Assembly (NCBI RefSeq): GCF_000725625.1
Contig: NZ_JOHS01000038.1
Span: 25,017-89,016, forward strand
Reading direction: 5' to 3'
DNA: 64,000 bases
Source: Streptomyces sp. NRRL F-6676
Lineage (GTDB): Bacteria; Actinomycetota; Actinomycetes; Streptomycetales; Streptomycetaceae
Positions 17,992-26,827 of the stretch are shown here, piece by piece (the first letter of the stretch is position 1; every line of letters starts with the position of its first letter). The notes beneath the pieces were generated by a model. That model did no database searches and had not been told where the DNA came from. It saw nothing but the letters and a program-made list of their open reading frames with translations. Position numbers and translations under genes: made by a program.

Positions 17992-18099
17992 GGCTCAGGC
18001 GTCCCTTTCCTCAGGGCGAGCGCGAGGGCGGGTTCGGGAAACGGAAGGAGCGGGCCCGTCCAGGCCCGGGCCCGTTCACTTCCCGAACGTCCCTCATGG

Positions 18100-18122
18100 C
18101 TTAACTTAGAGCGTGAGTTAAG
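18100..18122. promoter_or_regulatory. Inverted-repeat operator between ROK regulator and sugar operon
   Basis: CTTAACT and AGTTAAG are perfect 7-bp arms with a 9-base spacer. The dyad is flanked by a direct repeat CCTCATGG (18092-18099 and 18124-18131). Further right, CAAGAT/ATCTTG and two GCGTCAAG copies (18138-18173) form a second candidate site. The most likely ligand is the ROK repressor encoded next to it; binding is inferred. Confidence 0.68.
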
Positions 18123-18195
18123 ACCTCATGGAAAGTCGCGTCAAGATGTCGCGCAGAGGTATCTTGCGTCAAGGGGCAGGCCGGGAGGGAGCCAC

Positions 18196-19494
18196 ATGGC
18201 GGGGCGGAACGGGCGGACGGTGCGTGACCTGCGGCGCGGCAATCGCGCCGAGGTACTGCAACGGTTGTATTTCGACGGCCCGATGAGCCGCTTCGAACTG
18301 GGACCGGTGACCGGGCTCAGCTCCGGCTCGGTCAGCAACGTGGTGGCCGAACTGGTGGCCGACGGACTGGTCGAGGAGGCCGGCTCGGTCGACTCCGACG
18401 GCGGCCGGCCGCGCACCCTGCTGCGGGTGGCGCCGACCGCCGGACACATGATCGGCGTCGACGTCGGCGAGACCCGGGTCCGGGTCGAGCTGTTCGACCT
18501 CGCCCTCACCGAACTCGCCCGCACCGAACGCCCCCTGGAGCACCAGCGCTACGACGTCGACGTCGTCGTCGGCCACATCCGCGACGGCATCGCCGAGGTG
18601 CTGGCCACCGCGGGGCTCGCCCCCGAGCGGCTGCTCGGCGTCGGCATCGGCGTCCCCGGCATCGTCGCCCGCGAGGGCGAACAGGGCGCCGTCGTGCACG
18701 GCCAGACCATCGGCTGGGACGCCGTCCCGCTGGAGGCCCGGCTGCGCTCCGCCTGCCTGCTGCCCGACTCCGTGCCCTACTTCGCCGACAACGGCGCCCG
18801 CACCCTCGGCCAGGCCGAGATGTGGTTCGGCGCCGGCCGCGGCGCCCGCAACGCGGTCGTCGTCCTCTTCGGCTCCGGCGTCGGCGCCTGCCTCGTCACC
18901 GACGACGTGACCGGCGGCCGCGCGGTGGAGTACGGGCACCTGACCGTACGGGTGCGGGGGCGCCGGTGCCGGTGCGGGGCGCTGGGCTGCCTGGAGGCGT
19001 ACGCGGGCGCGGAGGCGCTGCTCGCGCGGTGGCGGGAGGCCGGGGGACAGGTGCCCGAGGGCGCCGACGAGGAGACCGCGCTGACCGCGCTGCTCGCGGC
19101 GGCCTACCCGGAGGAGGGCGAGGCCGACCCGGTGGCGTCGGCGGTCCTCGAGGAGACGGCGGAGTACCTCGGCGCCGGCCTCTCCGACCTGATCAACCTC
19201 TTCCGCCCCGAACGCATCCTGATCGGCGGCTGGGCGGGCCTCCAGCTCGGCGCCCGCTTCCTGCCCGCGGTCCGCCGCCACGCGGTGGCGTACTCGCTGC
19301 GCTACCCCGCGGAACGGGTCGCGATCGAACTGGGCCGGCTGGGCCCGGACGCGGTGACGGTGGGCGCGGCGATCCTGCCGCTGGCCGACTTCTTCGCGGC
19401 CGGGGGACGCCGGGCGGGCGCCGGTCCCGACGCCGCCCCGCGCCGCGCCCCGGCGTGGCGCGAGGCGCTGCGGGACCGGGCGTCGGGGAGGTAG
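18196..19494 (+). CDS. ROK-family repressor of the beta-glucoside operon
   Basis: A 432-residue ROK regulator. An N-terminal winged helix (SRFELGPVTGLSSGSVSNVV, about residues 35-54) precedes the ROK sugar-kinase-like domain, with GVDVGETRVRVE and the zinc motif CRCGALGCLE. ROK repressors release DNA when they bind a sugar. The gene is divergent from the sugar-binding-protein gene, so it very likely controls that operon; better-studied Streptomyces ceb operons use a LacI-type CebR instead. The ATG at 18196 follows GGAGGGA. The C-terminus ends in an Ala/Arg-rich tail of about 30 residues. Confidence 0.92.
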   Translation: MAGRNGRTVRDLRRGNRAEVLQRLYFDGPMSRFELGPVTGLSSGSVSNVVAELVADGLVEEAGSVDSDGGRPRTLLRVAPTAGHMIGVDVGETRVRVELFDLALTELARTERPLEHQRYDVDVVVGHIRDGIAEVLATAGLAPERLLGVGIGVPGIVAREGEQGAVVHGQTIGWDAVPLEARLRSACLLPDSVPYFADNGARTLGQAEMWFGAGRGARNAVVVLFGSGVGACLVTDDVTGGRAVEYGHLTVRVRGRRCRCGALGCLEAYAGAEALLARWREAGGQVPEGADEETALTALLAAAYPEEGEADPVASAVLEETAEYLGAGLSDLINLFRPERILIGGWAGLQLGARFLPAVRRHAVAYSLRYPAERVAIELGRLGPDAVTVGAAILPLADFFAAGGRRAGAGPDAAPRRAPAWREALRDRASGR

Positions 19495-19506
19495 GTCTTC
19501 CGGCCG

Positions 19507-19542
19507 GCCGCCCCCTCCCGCCCAGAAGCGGTCGGGGGCGGC
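19507..19542. terminator. Hairpin between convergent ROK and M1-peptidase genes
   Basis: Perfect 9-bp arms GCCGCCCCC and GGGGGCGGC with an 18-base loop lie 12 bases after the ROK stop and just before the end of the convergent peptidase gene. It probably works as a bidirectional terminator; there is no U-tract. Confidence 0.6.
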
Positions 19543-19555
19543 ACCAGGGGCGTGG

Positions 19556-20983
19556 TCAGCCCGCCGGGGCGAGGGACGCGAGGGACCCCGGGTAGAGGTA
19601 TTCCTCCGGCGGGACGGTGGTGCCGTGCGCCCACGCCTGGAAGAAGCCGGTGAGGTCCTTGCCGGAGACCTTCCGGGCCAGCGCCTCGAACTGCGGCCAG
19701 GACGCGTTGCCGTAGCGGTGGTCGCGCTGCCAGCGCTCGAGGGTGCCGAAGAACGCGTCGTCGCCGACCGTGCGGCGCAAGGCGTGCAGCATCATGGACC
19801 CCTTGTCGTACAGGGCGTTGTCCAGTTCACGGCCCTGGCCGGGGTCGTACAGTCTCGTCGCCCAGAACTCGGGGTCCGCCTTGTTCTCCTCCACCATGTC
19901 GGCGTAGAAGCCCTTGTCCAGGTCGGCGCCGTGCTTCCCCTCGTCCCACAGCTGGCCGGCGTACTGGGCGAAGCACTCGGCCAGGCAGCCGTCGCGCCAG
20001 TCGCTGAAGGAGACGCTGTTCCCGAACCACTGATGGGCGTTCTCATGGACCATGGAGGCGTCGAAGAAGCTCCCGTGGTACGTCGGCCGGCTCTGCGTCT
20101 CCAGGGCGATCGGGCCCTCGCCGTCGTCGCCGCTGATGACGATCGCCCCGGCCGAGGAGAAGGGGTACGGGCCGAACTTCGAGGCCAGGAAGTCGATGAT
20201 CTCCGGCAGCTGTGCCTCCGCCTCGGGGTCGATGCGCGCCCCGGGGCTGTAGGCGTTGATGACGGGAGTGCCGTCGGAGAGCTTCGAGGTGCGCATCGTG
20301 AACTTGTCGACGGCGAATGTGCTGAGGTACGTGGCCATCGGCCGGTCCTCGTACCAGCGGAACGTGGTCGTGCCCGGGCCGGTGGTGGTGGCGCCCGGCC
20401 GTCCGTTGCCGACCACCGTCCAGCCGGTGGGGACCGTGGCCGTGAGCCGGAAGGCGGCCTTGTCCGAGGGGTGGTCGTCGGCCGGGTACCAGGCGGTGGC
20501 GGAGTGCGGCTCCCCCGACACGTCCACGCCGCCGTCGGCGAGGGCGTGCCAGCCCTCGCCGACCGGTTCGCCCGCGTAGCGGACGCGTACGGAGAACCGT
20601 GTGTTCTTCGTGAGCGGCCGGGCCGGGGTGATGACGAGTTCGTGCGCGCCCTCCCGGGAGACGGCGCGGGCGGGTGTGCCGTCCACGGTGACATCGGTGA
20701 CCGTGAAGCCCTCCAGATCGAGGTGCAGCCGGTCCAGATCCTCGGTCGCGACGGCCTCCACGGTGGTGTCGCCCTCCAGGTAATGGGGGCGGGCCGGGTC
20801 GTAGGTGACGTGGACGTCGTACCGCGAGACGTCGTAGCCGGAGTTCCCGTCGTCGGGGAAGTAGGGGTCACCGGCGCCGCCCGTGCCGGAGGCGCCGGCG
20901 GCGGGGACTGCGGTGAACACGATTCCGGCGGCCACGGTCGTGGCCAGGGCGGTGGCGCGGCGGCGATGCCGGTGGACAGGCAT
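19556..20983 (-). CDS. Secreted M1-family metallopeptidase (short form)
   Basis: A 475-residue secreted aminopeptidase-like enzyme. A Sec-type signal spans about residues 1-31. The zinc site is HENAH (His 313, Glu 314, His 317) with Glu 336 in CLAECFAQY, the exact HExxH-x18-E spacing of family M1. In place of the GxMEN exopeptidase motif it has GPIALETQ, as in a subgroup of actinobacterial M1 proteins. It lacks the large C-terminal ERAP-like domain of full-length aminopeptidase N, so it is about half size. The start has an AAGGAG site. It sits downstream of an M28 peptidase gene on the same strand; both probably serve extracellular peptide use. Confidence 0.9.
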   Translation of the reverse strand: MPVHRHRRRATALATTVAAGIVFTAVPAAGASGTGGAGDPYFPDDGNSGYDVSRYDVHVTYDPARPHYLEGDTTVEAVATEDLDRLHLDLEGFTVTDVTVDGTPARAVSREGAHELVITPARPLTKNTRFSVRVRYAGEPVGEGWHALADGGVDVSGEPHSATAWYPADDHPSDKAAFRLTATVPTGWTVVGNGRPGATTTGPGTTTFRWYEDRPMATYLSTFAVDKFTMRTSKLSDGTPVINAYSPGARIDPEAEAQLPEIIDFLASKFGPYPFSSAGAIVISGDDGEGPIALETQSRPTYHGSFFDASMVHENAHQWFGNSVSFSDWRDGCLAECFAQYAGQLWDEGKHGADLDKGFYADMVEENKADPEFWATRLYDPGQGRELDNALYDKGSMMLHALRRTVGDDAFFGTLERWQRDHRYGNASWPQFEALARKVSGKDLTGFFQAWAHGTTVPPEEYLYPGSLASLAPAG

Positions 20984-21061
20984 GCGTCTGCTCCTTCATT
21001 CGGGATGCGGGCGAAGTGCGCGCGAAGTGTTCGGCGGAGGTGCCGGAAGGCCGTCCCGGCC

Positions 21062-21982
21062 TCAGCGGTGTGCGGCGAGCTGCCAGACCGTGGTGAGAAG
21101 GGCGTTGGTGCTGGTGGTCTCGACCCCCGGGTCCACGTTCTCCACGCGGTCGCACGCCTCGTGCGTGCAGTCGTCGATTCCCGTGGCGAAACCGCCCACC
21201 GGGATACCCGCGTCGCCGAACGACACATGGTCGCTGCCGCCGATGCCGATGGCGGTCGTGGGCAGGTTCCGGGCCGCGAAGTAGCTCTTGAACGCCTGGG
21301 CCGCCGCGGGGTCGTCCTCGACGACGAGCCAGGACCGGTTGTCCTTGGTGCCGGCCATGTCCACGTTCAGGTAGACGTCGATCCGGTCGCGTTCGGCGGC
21401 GGACAGATCCTTCACATAGGCGCTGGATCCCACCATTCCGGCCTCTTCGGCGCCCCACCAGGCGAACCGCAGATGACGGTCGGGCTTCAGCCCCGACCTG
21501 GACACTTCGAGGGCGGTGGTGAGCAGGGCCGCGGAGCCGGAGCCGTTGTCGTTGATGCCGGGGCCGTTCTCCGTGCTGTCGAGGTGTGCTCCGGCGAAGA
21601 CGATGTGCCCGGGGTCGCCGCCGGGCCAGTCCGCGATCAGGTTGTAGCCGGTGGCGCCGTCGTGGGTGAAGCGGTGCAGGGTGGTGCGGAATCCGGCCTT
21701 GTCCAGCGCGGCCTTCACATAGGTGACGGAGTCGCGGTAACCCCGGGTGCCGTGGGCGCGGTTGCCTCCCGCGTGGTCCGCGATCCCCTGGAGGGCGGTG
21801 AGGTGCGGCATGACCTGGTCCGCGGTGACGACGGGAGGGGCGAGGTCCGCGGCGGGCGCGGCCGCGGCGGCCGGAGCGGCCACGAGGGTGGCGCACAGGC
21901 CGAGGACCGCGGTCACCGCGTGGCGGCGGGCCAAAGTGCGACGGCCGGCCGAACGGCGGGCCGGTGTGCTGATCGGGTGCAT
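21062..21982 (-). CDS. Secreted M28 zinc aminopeptidase
   Basis: A 306-residue secreted enzyme with an N-terminal signal (arginine-rich, then VTAVLGLCATLVAAPAAAA). Residues matching the two-zinc site of the Streptomyces griseus aminopeptidase are visible: GAHLDSTENGPGINDNGSG (His and bridging Asp), WWGAEEAGMVGS (catalytic Glu and zinc Glu), YLNVDMAG (Asp) and GGSDHVSFGDAG (His). It removes N-terminal residues, usually hydrophobic, from peptides outside the cell. The ATG at 21982 has a GGAGGA site 10 bases upstream; the frame continues far upstream only as open shadow. The M1-peptidase gene follows 78 bases downstream on the same strand. Confidence 0.92.
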   Translation of the reverse strand: MHPISTPARRSAGRRTLARRHAVTAVLGLCATLVAAPAAAAAPAADLAPPVVTADQVMPHLTALQGIADHAGGNRAHGTRGYRDSVTYVKAALDKAGFRTTLHRFTHDGATGYNLIADWPGGDPGHIVFAGAHLDSTENGPGINDNGSGSAALLTTALEVSRSGLKPDRHLRFAWWGAEEAGMVGSSAYVKDLSAAERDRIDVYLNVDMAGTKDNRSWLVVEDDPAAAQAFKSYFAARNLPTTAIGIGGSDHVSFGDAGIPVGGFATGIDDCTHEACDRVENVDPGVETTSTNALLTTVWQLAAHR

Positions 21983-22315
21983 CGGTGCGAGTCCTCCGGG
22001 AGGGTCGGGGGCGGGAGAGCGAGGGCCGGGCCGGAGGGCGGTGGGCCCGGCGGCCCGGCACGGGAACTCGTCGACGCGGCGATCGGCGTTGTCCTGAGCC
22101 CGGCTGGAGAGACGAGACCGCGGCGACGTCAGTTGTAAAGAGGACGCAAAGCCGCGTGTGCCGGAAGACGGTCCGACGCCCCGGCTCCCCGACAGGGTGG
22201 GCGCCCGCCCGGGCGGCGCACCGTTCCCCGCGCGTTTCGGCCGGGGCCGCCCGGGTACTTGCGCGTCGCTCCTTCGGGCCGCCGCGCCCGCGGGAGGGAA
22301 AGGGAGGACGACGAC
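21983..22315. other. Divergent intergenic region between M28 peptidase and fdh operon
   Basis: About 330 bases between divergent genes. It must hold both promoters, but I see no convincing -10/-35 pair. A relatively AT-rich patch, AGTTGTAAAGAGGACGCAAA (about 22131-22150), is the best candidate core. The plus-strand end carries AGGGAGGA for the next gene. No further gene is supported. Confidence 0.45.
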
Positions 22316-22555
22316 GTGACCGAGCACCGCCTCGAAGGGCCCGGAGAGAACGGCGATCCCGTCCCGCGCGACCTGCCCGACCAGCAGGCCGGCGAGGGCG
22401 AGGACCCCTGGGAGGCCGCCCCCGCGACCGCCCGCCGCAAGGCGGAGGAGACGGAGGAGACGGACGGCACCGACGACACCGGCACCGACGACACCGCCCC
22501 CGACGACACCACCGGCCCCGAGGACGAGCCCACCCCCGACGAGCCCACCGCCTGA
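22316..22555 (+). CDS. Small acidic Thr/Asp/Glu-rich protein preceding fdh
   Basis: A 79-residue, very acidic, probably disordered protein. The N-terminal half is Gly/Pro/Asp-rich (VTEHRLEGPGENGDPVPRD), the C-terminal half a run of Thr-Asp-Asp and Glu-Glu-Thr. No domain is recognised. The GTG at 22316 follows AGGGAGGACGACGAC. It ends 28 bases before the formate dehydrogenase alpha gene in the same direction and is likely the first gene of that operon. It could be a dedicated small partner, but composition alone cannot show function. Confidence 0.6.
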   Translation: MTEHRLEGPGENGDPVPRDLPDQQAGEGEDPWEAAPATARRKAEETEETDGTDDTGTDDTAPDDTTGPEDEPTPDEPTA

Positions 22556-22583
22556 CGCCGAGCGGAGAAGCGGGAGATCCTTC

Positions 22584-25500
22584 ATGCGCATACCGGACCG
22601 GCTCCGCGACTGGCCCGTCTACCGTCAGCTCACCGGCGCCGCCGGCGACCGCTCGGGTCGCGGCGGCGCCGCCAAGTCCGCCCCCACCGCGCACCTCCGC
22701 CCCCGCACCGACACCGCCGAACGCGTGGTGAAGTCGATCTGCCCGTACTGCGCCGTCGGCTGCGGCCAGGAGGTGTACGTCAAGGACGGGAAGGTCGTCC
22801 AGATCGAGGGCGACCCCGACTCGCCCGTCAGCCGCGGCCGGCTCTGCCCCAAGGGCTCCGCCACCCTCCAGCTCACCACCGGCCCCGCCCGCGAGCACCA
22901 GGTCCTCTACCGCCGCCCGCACGGCACCGACTGGGAGACCCTCGACCTGGACACCGCGATGGACATGGTCGCCGAACGGGTCGTCAACACCCGCCGCGAG
23001 ACCTGGGAGTGGGAGAAGGACGGCGCGCGCACCGCCCGCACGATGGGCATCGCCAGCCTCGGCGGCGCGACGCTGGACAACGAGGAGAACTACCTCATCA
23101 AGAAGCTGCTGACCGGACTCGGCGTCGTCCAGGTGGAGAACCAGGCCCGCGTCTGCCACAGCGCCACCGTCGCCGGCCTCGGCACCTCCTTCGGGCGCGG
23201 CGGCGCCACCACCTTCATGCAGGACCTCCAGCACTCCGACTGCATCGTCATCCAGGGCTCCAACTACGCCGAGGCCCACCCCGTCGGCTTCCAGTGGGTG
23301 ATGGAGGCCAAGGCGCGCGGCGCCCGGATCATCCACGTCGACCCCCGCTACACCCGCACCAGCGCGCTCGCCGACCTGCACGTCCCGCTGCGCGCCGGCA
23401 CCGACATCGCCTTCCTCGGCGGGATCATCAACCACGTCCTCACCGAGGAGAAGGACTTCCGGGAGTACGTCCTCAACTACACCAACGCGGCCACCCTCGT
23501 CAGTGAGGACTTCCGCGACACCGAGGACCTCGACGGCGTCTTCTCCGGGCTCGACGAGGACGGCCACACCTACGACCCGCACAGCTGGAGTTACGAGGGC
23601 ACCGAGGTCCAGCAGCCCACCGGCGACCCCGACGAGCAGTACGACGAGCGGGTGGGCGGCTTCGGCGGCTCCGAGACCCACGGCTCCGGCGGCGCCAGGA
23701 CCGGCCCCGACGCCCCCGCCGACCGCACCCTGCGACACCCGCGCTGCGTCTACCAGGTGCTCAAGCGGCACTACGCCCGCTACACCCCCGAACTCGTCGA
23801 GGAGATCTGCGGCGTCCCCAAGGAGACCTTCCTGGAGGTCTGCGAGGCGCTCACCGCCAACTCCGGCCCCGACCGCACCAGCGCGTTCTGCTACGCCGTC
23901 GGCTGGACCCAGCACACCGTCGGCTCCCAGTACATCCGCGCCGCGAGCGTCCTCCAGCTGCTGCTCGGCAACATCGGCCGCCCCGGCGGCGGCATCCAGG
24001 CACTGCGCGGCCACGCCAGCATCCAGGGCTCCAGCGACATCCCCACGCTGTACAACCTGCTCCCCGGCTATCTGCCGATGCCGCACGCGCACGCCCACGA
24101 GACCCTCGACGACTTCATCACGGCCAGCCGCACCAAGAAGGGCTTCTGGGCGGAGATGCGGTCGTACTTCGTCAGCCTGCTCAAGTCGTACTACGGCGAC
24201 GCGGCCACCCCCGAGAACGACTTCTGCTTCGACCACCTGCCCCGCCTGACCGGCGACCACTCGACGTACCAGACGGTCGCCGCCCAGCTCGACGGCACCT
24301 GCAAGGGCTACTTCCTGATGGGCGAGAACCCGGCCGTCGGCTCCGCCAACACCCGGCTGCAACGGCTCGGCATGGCCAACCTGGAGTGGCTCGTCGTCCG
24401 CGACTTCTCCCTCATCGAGTCCGCCACCTGGTGGAAGGACGGCCCCGAGATCGAGACCGGCGAACTGCGCACCGAGGACATCGGCACCGAGGTGTTCTTC
24501 TTCCCCGCCGCCTCGCACACCGAGAAGTCCGGCTCCTTCACCAACACCAACCGCTGGGTGCAGTGGCACTACGCCGCCGTCGAACCCGAGGGCGACGCGC
24601 GCAGCGACCTGTGGTTCATGTACCACCTGGGCCGCCGCATCCGCGAGAAGCTGGCCGGCTCCACCGACCCGATGGACCGCCCCGTCCTCGACCTGGCCTG
24701 GGACTACCCGGTCACCGGCCCGCTCGACGAACCCGTCGCCGACGCGGTCCTCGCCGAGATCAACGGCCACGGCCCGGACGGAAGCCCGCTGAGCGCGTAC
24801 ACCGAGCTCAAGGACGACGGCTCCACCCGCTGCGGCTGCTGGATCTACTGCGGCGTCTACGCGGACGGCGTCAACCAGGCCGCCCGCAAGAAACCCCACA
24901 CCGAACAGGACTGGGTGGCCGCCGAGTGGGCCTGGGCCTGGCCCGCCAACCGCCGCATCCTCTACAACCGCGCCTCCGCCGCCCCCGACGGCACGCCCTG
25001 GAGCGCGCGCAAGAGCTATGTGTGGTGGGACGCCGAGGCCGGCAGGTGGACCGGCCACGACGTGCCCGACTTCGTCCCCGACCTCGCCCCGGACCGCGTC
25101 CCCGACGACGACGCCGAGGGCGTGGCGGCCCTGCGCGGCGACGACCCGTTCATCATGCAGGCCGACGGCAAGGGCTGGCTGTTCACCCCGGCCGGACTGG
25201 AGGACGGGCCGCTGCCCACCCACTACGAGCCGCAGGACTCGCCCTTCCCCAACGCCCTGTACCCCTCCACCCCTCGTTCGCCCGTCCGCCAGGTGCTCGC
25301 CCGCGAGGGCAACCGCTACCACCCGAGCGGCGACGATCCGGGCGCCGACGTCTTCCCGTACGTCGTCACCACCCACCGGCTCACCGAGCACTTCACGGCG
25401 GGCGGCATGAGCCGCTGGTCGGAGTATCTCTCCGAACTCCAGCCGGAGTTCTTCTGCGAGATCTCCCCGCAGCTCGCCGCCGAACGCGGCCTCGAACACG

Positions 25501-25835
25501 GCGGCTGGGCCACCCTCATCACCGCCCGCAACGCCGTCGAGGCCAGGGTGATGGTCACCGAGCGGATGCGCCCGCTGCGCGTGCAGGGCCGTACCGTCCA
25601 CCAGATCGGACTGCCCTTCCACTGGGGACCCAACGGCGTGGCGACCGGCGACGCGGCCAACGAACTGGTCGCCATCTCCCTCGACCCCAACGCCCACATC
25701 CAGGAGGACAAGGCGCTCACCGCCGACATCCGCCCGGGCCGCCGGCCGCGCGGCCCCGACCTGCCGAAACTGGTCGCCGAGTACCGGCGGCGCGCGGGCA
25801 TCACCGAGCGGACCGGGACGGAGGTCAGGAAATGA
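22584..25835 (+). CDS. Formate dehydrogenase, molybdopterin alpha subunit (Cys form)
   Basis: A 1083-residue molybdo/tungstopterin oxidoreductase. Cys 53, 56 and 60 (CPYCAVGC) plus a later CPKG bind the proximal 4Fe-4S cluster. RVCHSATVAGLGTSFGRGG is the active-site segment of formate dehydrogenase-N/O; Cys 191 stands where E. coli FdnG has selenocysteine. NYAEAHPVGFQWVMEA and VDPRYTRTSALAD are typical of this family. The N-terminus has no obvious twin-arginine signal, so cytoplasmic orientation is likely. It oxidises formate to CO2 and passes electrons to the beta subunit. Its stop overlaps the next ATG. Maturation and molybdenum-cofactor genes are not in the window. Confidence 0.93.
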   Translation: MRIPDRLRDWPVYRQLTGAAGDRSGRGGAAKSAPTAHLRPRTDTAERVVKSICPYCAVGCGQEVYVKDGKVVQIEGDPDSPVSRGRLCPKGSATLQLTTGPAREHQVLYRRPHGTDWETLDLDTAMDMVAERVVNTRRETWEWEKDGARTARTMGIASLGGATLDNEENYLIKKLLTGLGVVQVENQARVCHSATVAGLGTSFGRGGATTFMQDLQHSDCIVIQGSNYAEAHPVGFQWVMEAKARGARIIHVDPRYTRTSALADLHVPLRAGTDIAFLGGIINHVLTEEKDFREYVLNYTNAATLVSEDFRDTEDLDGVFSGLDEDGHTYDPHSWSYEGTEVQQPTGDPDEQYDERVGGFGGSETHGSGGARTGPDAPADRTLRHPRCVYQVLKRHYARYTPELVEEICGVPKETFLEVCEALTANSGPDRTSAFCYAVGWTQHTVGSQYIRAASVLQLLLGNIGRPGGGIQALRGHASIQGSSDIPTLYNLLPGYLPMPHAHAHETLDDFITASRTKKGFWAEMRSYFVSLLKSYYGDAATPENDFCFDHLPRLTGDHSTYQTVAAQLDGTCKGYFLMGENPAVGSANTRLQRLGMANLEWLVVRDFSLIESATWWKDGPEIETGELRTEDIGTEVFFFPAASHTEKSGSFTNTNRWVQWHYAAVEPEGDARSDLWFMYHLGRRIREKLAGSTDPMDRPVLDLAWDYPVTGPLDEPVADAVLAEINGHGPDGSPLSAYTELKDDGSTRCGCWIYCGVYADGVNQAARKKPHTEQDWVAAEWAWAWPANRRILYNRASAAPDGTPWSARKSYVWWDAEAGRWTGHDVPDFVPDLAPDRVPDDDAEGVAALRGDDPFIMQADGKGWLFTPAGLEDGPLPTHYEPQDSPFPNALYPSTPRSPVRQVLAREGNRYHPSGDDPGADVFPYVVTTHRLTEHFTAGGMSRWSEYLSELQPEFFCEISPQLAAERGLEHGGWATLITARNAVEARVMVTERMRPLRVQGRTVHQIGLPFHWGPNGVATGDAANELVAISLDPNAHIQEDKALTADIRPGRRPRGPDLPKLVAEYRRRAGITERTGTEVRK

Positions 25836-26827
25836 CGGACGTGAGCGAGCCGGTGGGCACCCCGAGCACCCTCGCGAGCGGGGGACGCGGGGTGCCGGAC
25901 GGCATGGACCCGGACTCCGGGCAGGAACGCGTCGGCTTCTTCACCGACACCTCCGTGTGCATCGGCTGCAAGGCGTGCGAGGTGGCGTGCAAGGAGTGGA
26001 ACGCCATCCCCGAGGACGGCATGACCCTCACCGGCATGTCGTACGACAACACCGGCGCCCTCGGCGCCTCCACCTGGCGCCACGTGGCCTTCGTCGAACA
26101 GACCCGGCCCGCACCCGAGGGACGCACCCAACTGCCGCTGGTCGACGGGCAGTCGGGGGACACCCAGCCGCAAGGCGCGGGCGTCCCCGGGGGCGCCACC
26201 GCGCAGGAGACCGTGGAGGGCGGCAGCGGCGGCGACATCCGCTGGCTGATGTCCTCCGACGTGTGCAAGCACTGCACCCACGCCGCCTGCCTCGACGTCT
26301 GCCCCACCGGCGCGCTGTTCCGCACCGAGTTCGGCACCGTCGTCGTCCAGGAGGACGTCTGCAACGGCTGCGGCTACTGCGTGCCCGCCTGCCCGTACGG
26401 CGTCATCGAGCAACGCCCGGACGACGGGCGGGCGTTCAAGTGCACCCTGTGCTACGACCGCCTCGGCGCCGGCCAGGAACCCGCCTGCGCCAAGGCCTGC
26501 CCCACCGACTCCATCCAGTTCGGCCCGCTCGACGAACTGCGGCAGAGGGCCGCGCTCCGCGTCGACCAGCTGCACGAGGCCGGCGTCACCGAGGCCCGGC
26601 TCTACGGCGAGGACCCGGACGACGGGGTCGGCGGCGACGGCGCCTTCTTCCTGCTCCTCGACGAGCCCGAGGTGTACGGGCTGCCGCCGGACCCCGTCGT
26701 CACCACGCGGGACCTGCCGGCGATGTGGAAGCACGCGGGGGCGGCGGCGCTGTCCCTGCTGGGCGCGTGCGGCGCGGCCTTCGCGGCGTCCGCGGTGACC
26801 GGAAAGCTCGGGAAGGGACGACGATGA
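25832..26827 (+). CDS. Formate dehydrogenase, iron-sulfur beta subunit
   Basis: A 331-residue electron-transfer protein with four ferredoxin-like cysteine groups: CIGCKACEVACKEW, CKHCTHAACLDVCPTGAL, CNGCGYCVPACPYGV, and CTLCYDRLGAGQ followed by CAKACPTDSI, enough for four 4Fe-4S clusters. A C-terminal helix (AALSLLGACGAAFAASAV) could anchor it in the membrane, as in FdnH-type subunits. It links the molybdopterin subunit to the NrfD-like membrane subunit. ATGA overlaps on both sides show tight translational coupling. Confidence 0.94.
   Translation: MTDVSEPVGTPSTLASGGRGVPDGMDPDSGQERVGFFTDTSVCIGCKACEVACKEWNAIPEDGMTLTGMSYDNTGALGASTWRHVAFVEQTRPAPEGRTQLPLVDGQSGDTQPQGAGVPGGATAQETVEGGSGGDIRWLMSSDVCKHCTHAACLDVCPTGALFRTEFGTVVVQEDVCNGCGYCVPACPYGVIEQRPDDGRAFKCTLCYDRLGAGQEPACAKACPTDSIQFGPLDELRQRAALRVDQLHEAGVTEARLYGEDPDDGVGGDGAFFLLLDEPEVYGLPPDPVVTTRDLPAMWKHAGAAALSLLGACGAAFAASAVTGKLGKGRR

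Noticed and set aside
13346..18195. The cebEFG-bglC cellobiose operon
   Set aside because: Gene types match, but the regulator is ROK-type and not the LacI-type CebR, so I do not transfer the gene names.
20868..25697. A 1609-codon open frame on the minus strand
   Set aside because: It runs antisense to the formate dehydrogenase alpha gene and over the M28 gene, has Gly/Val/Arg-rich composition without any domain, and is explained by high GC and codon bias of the real genes.
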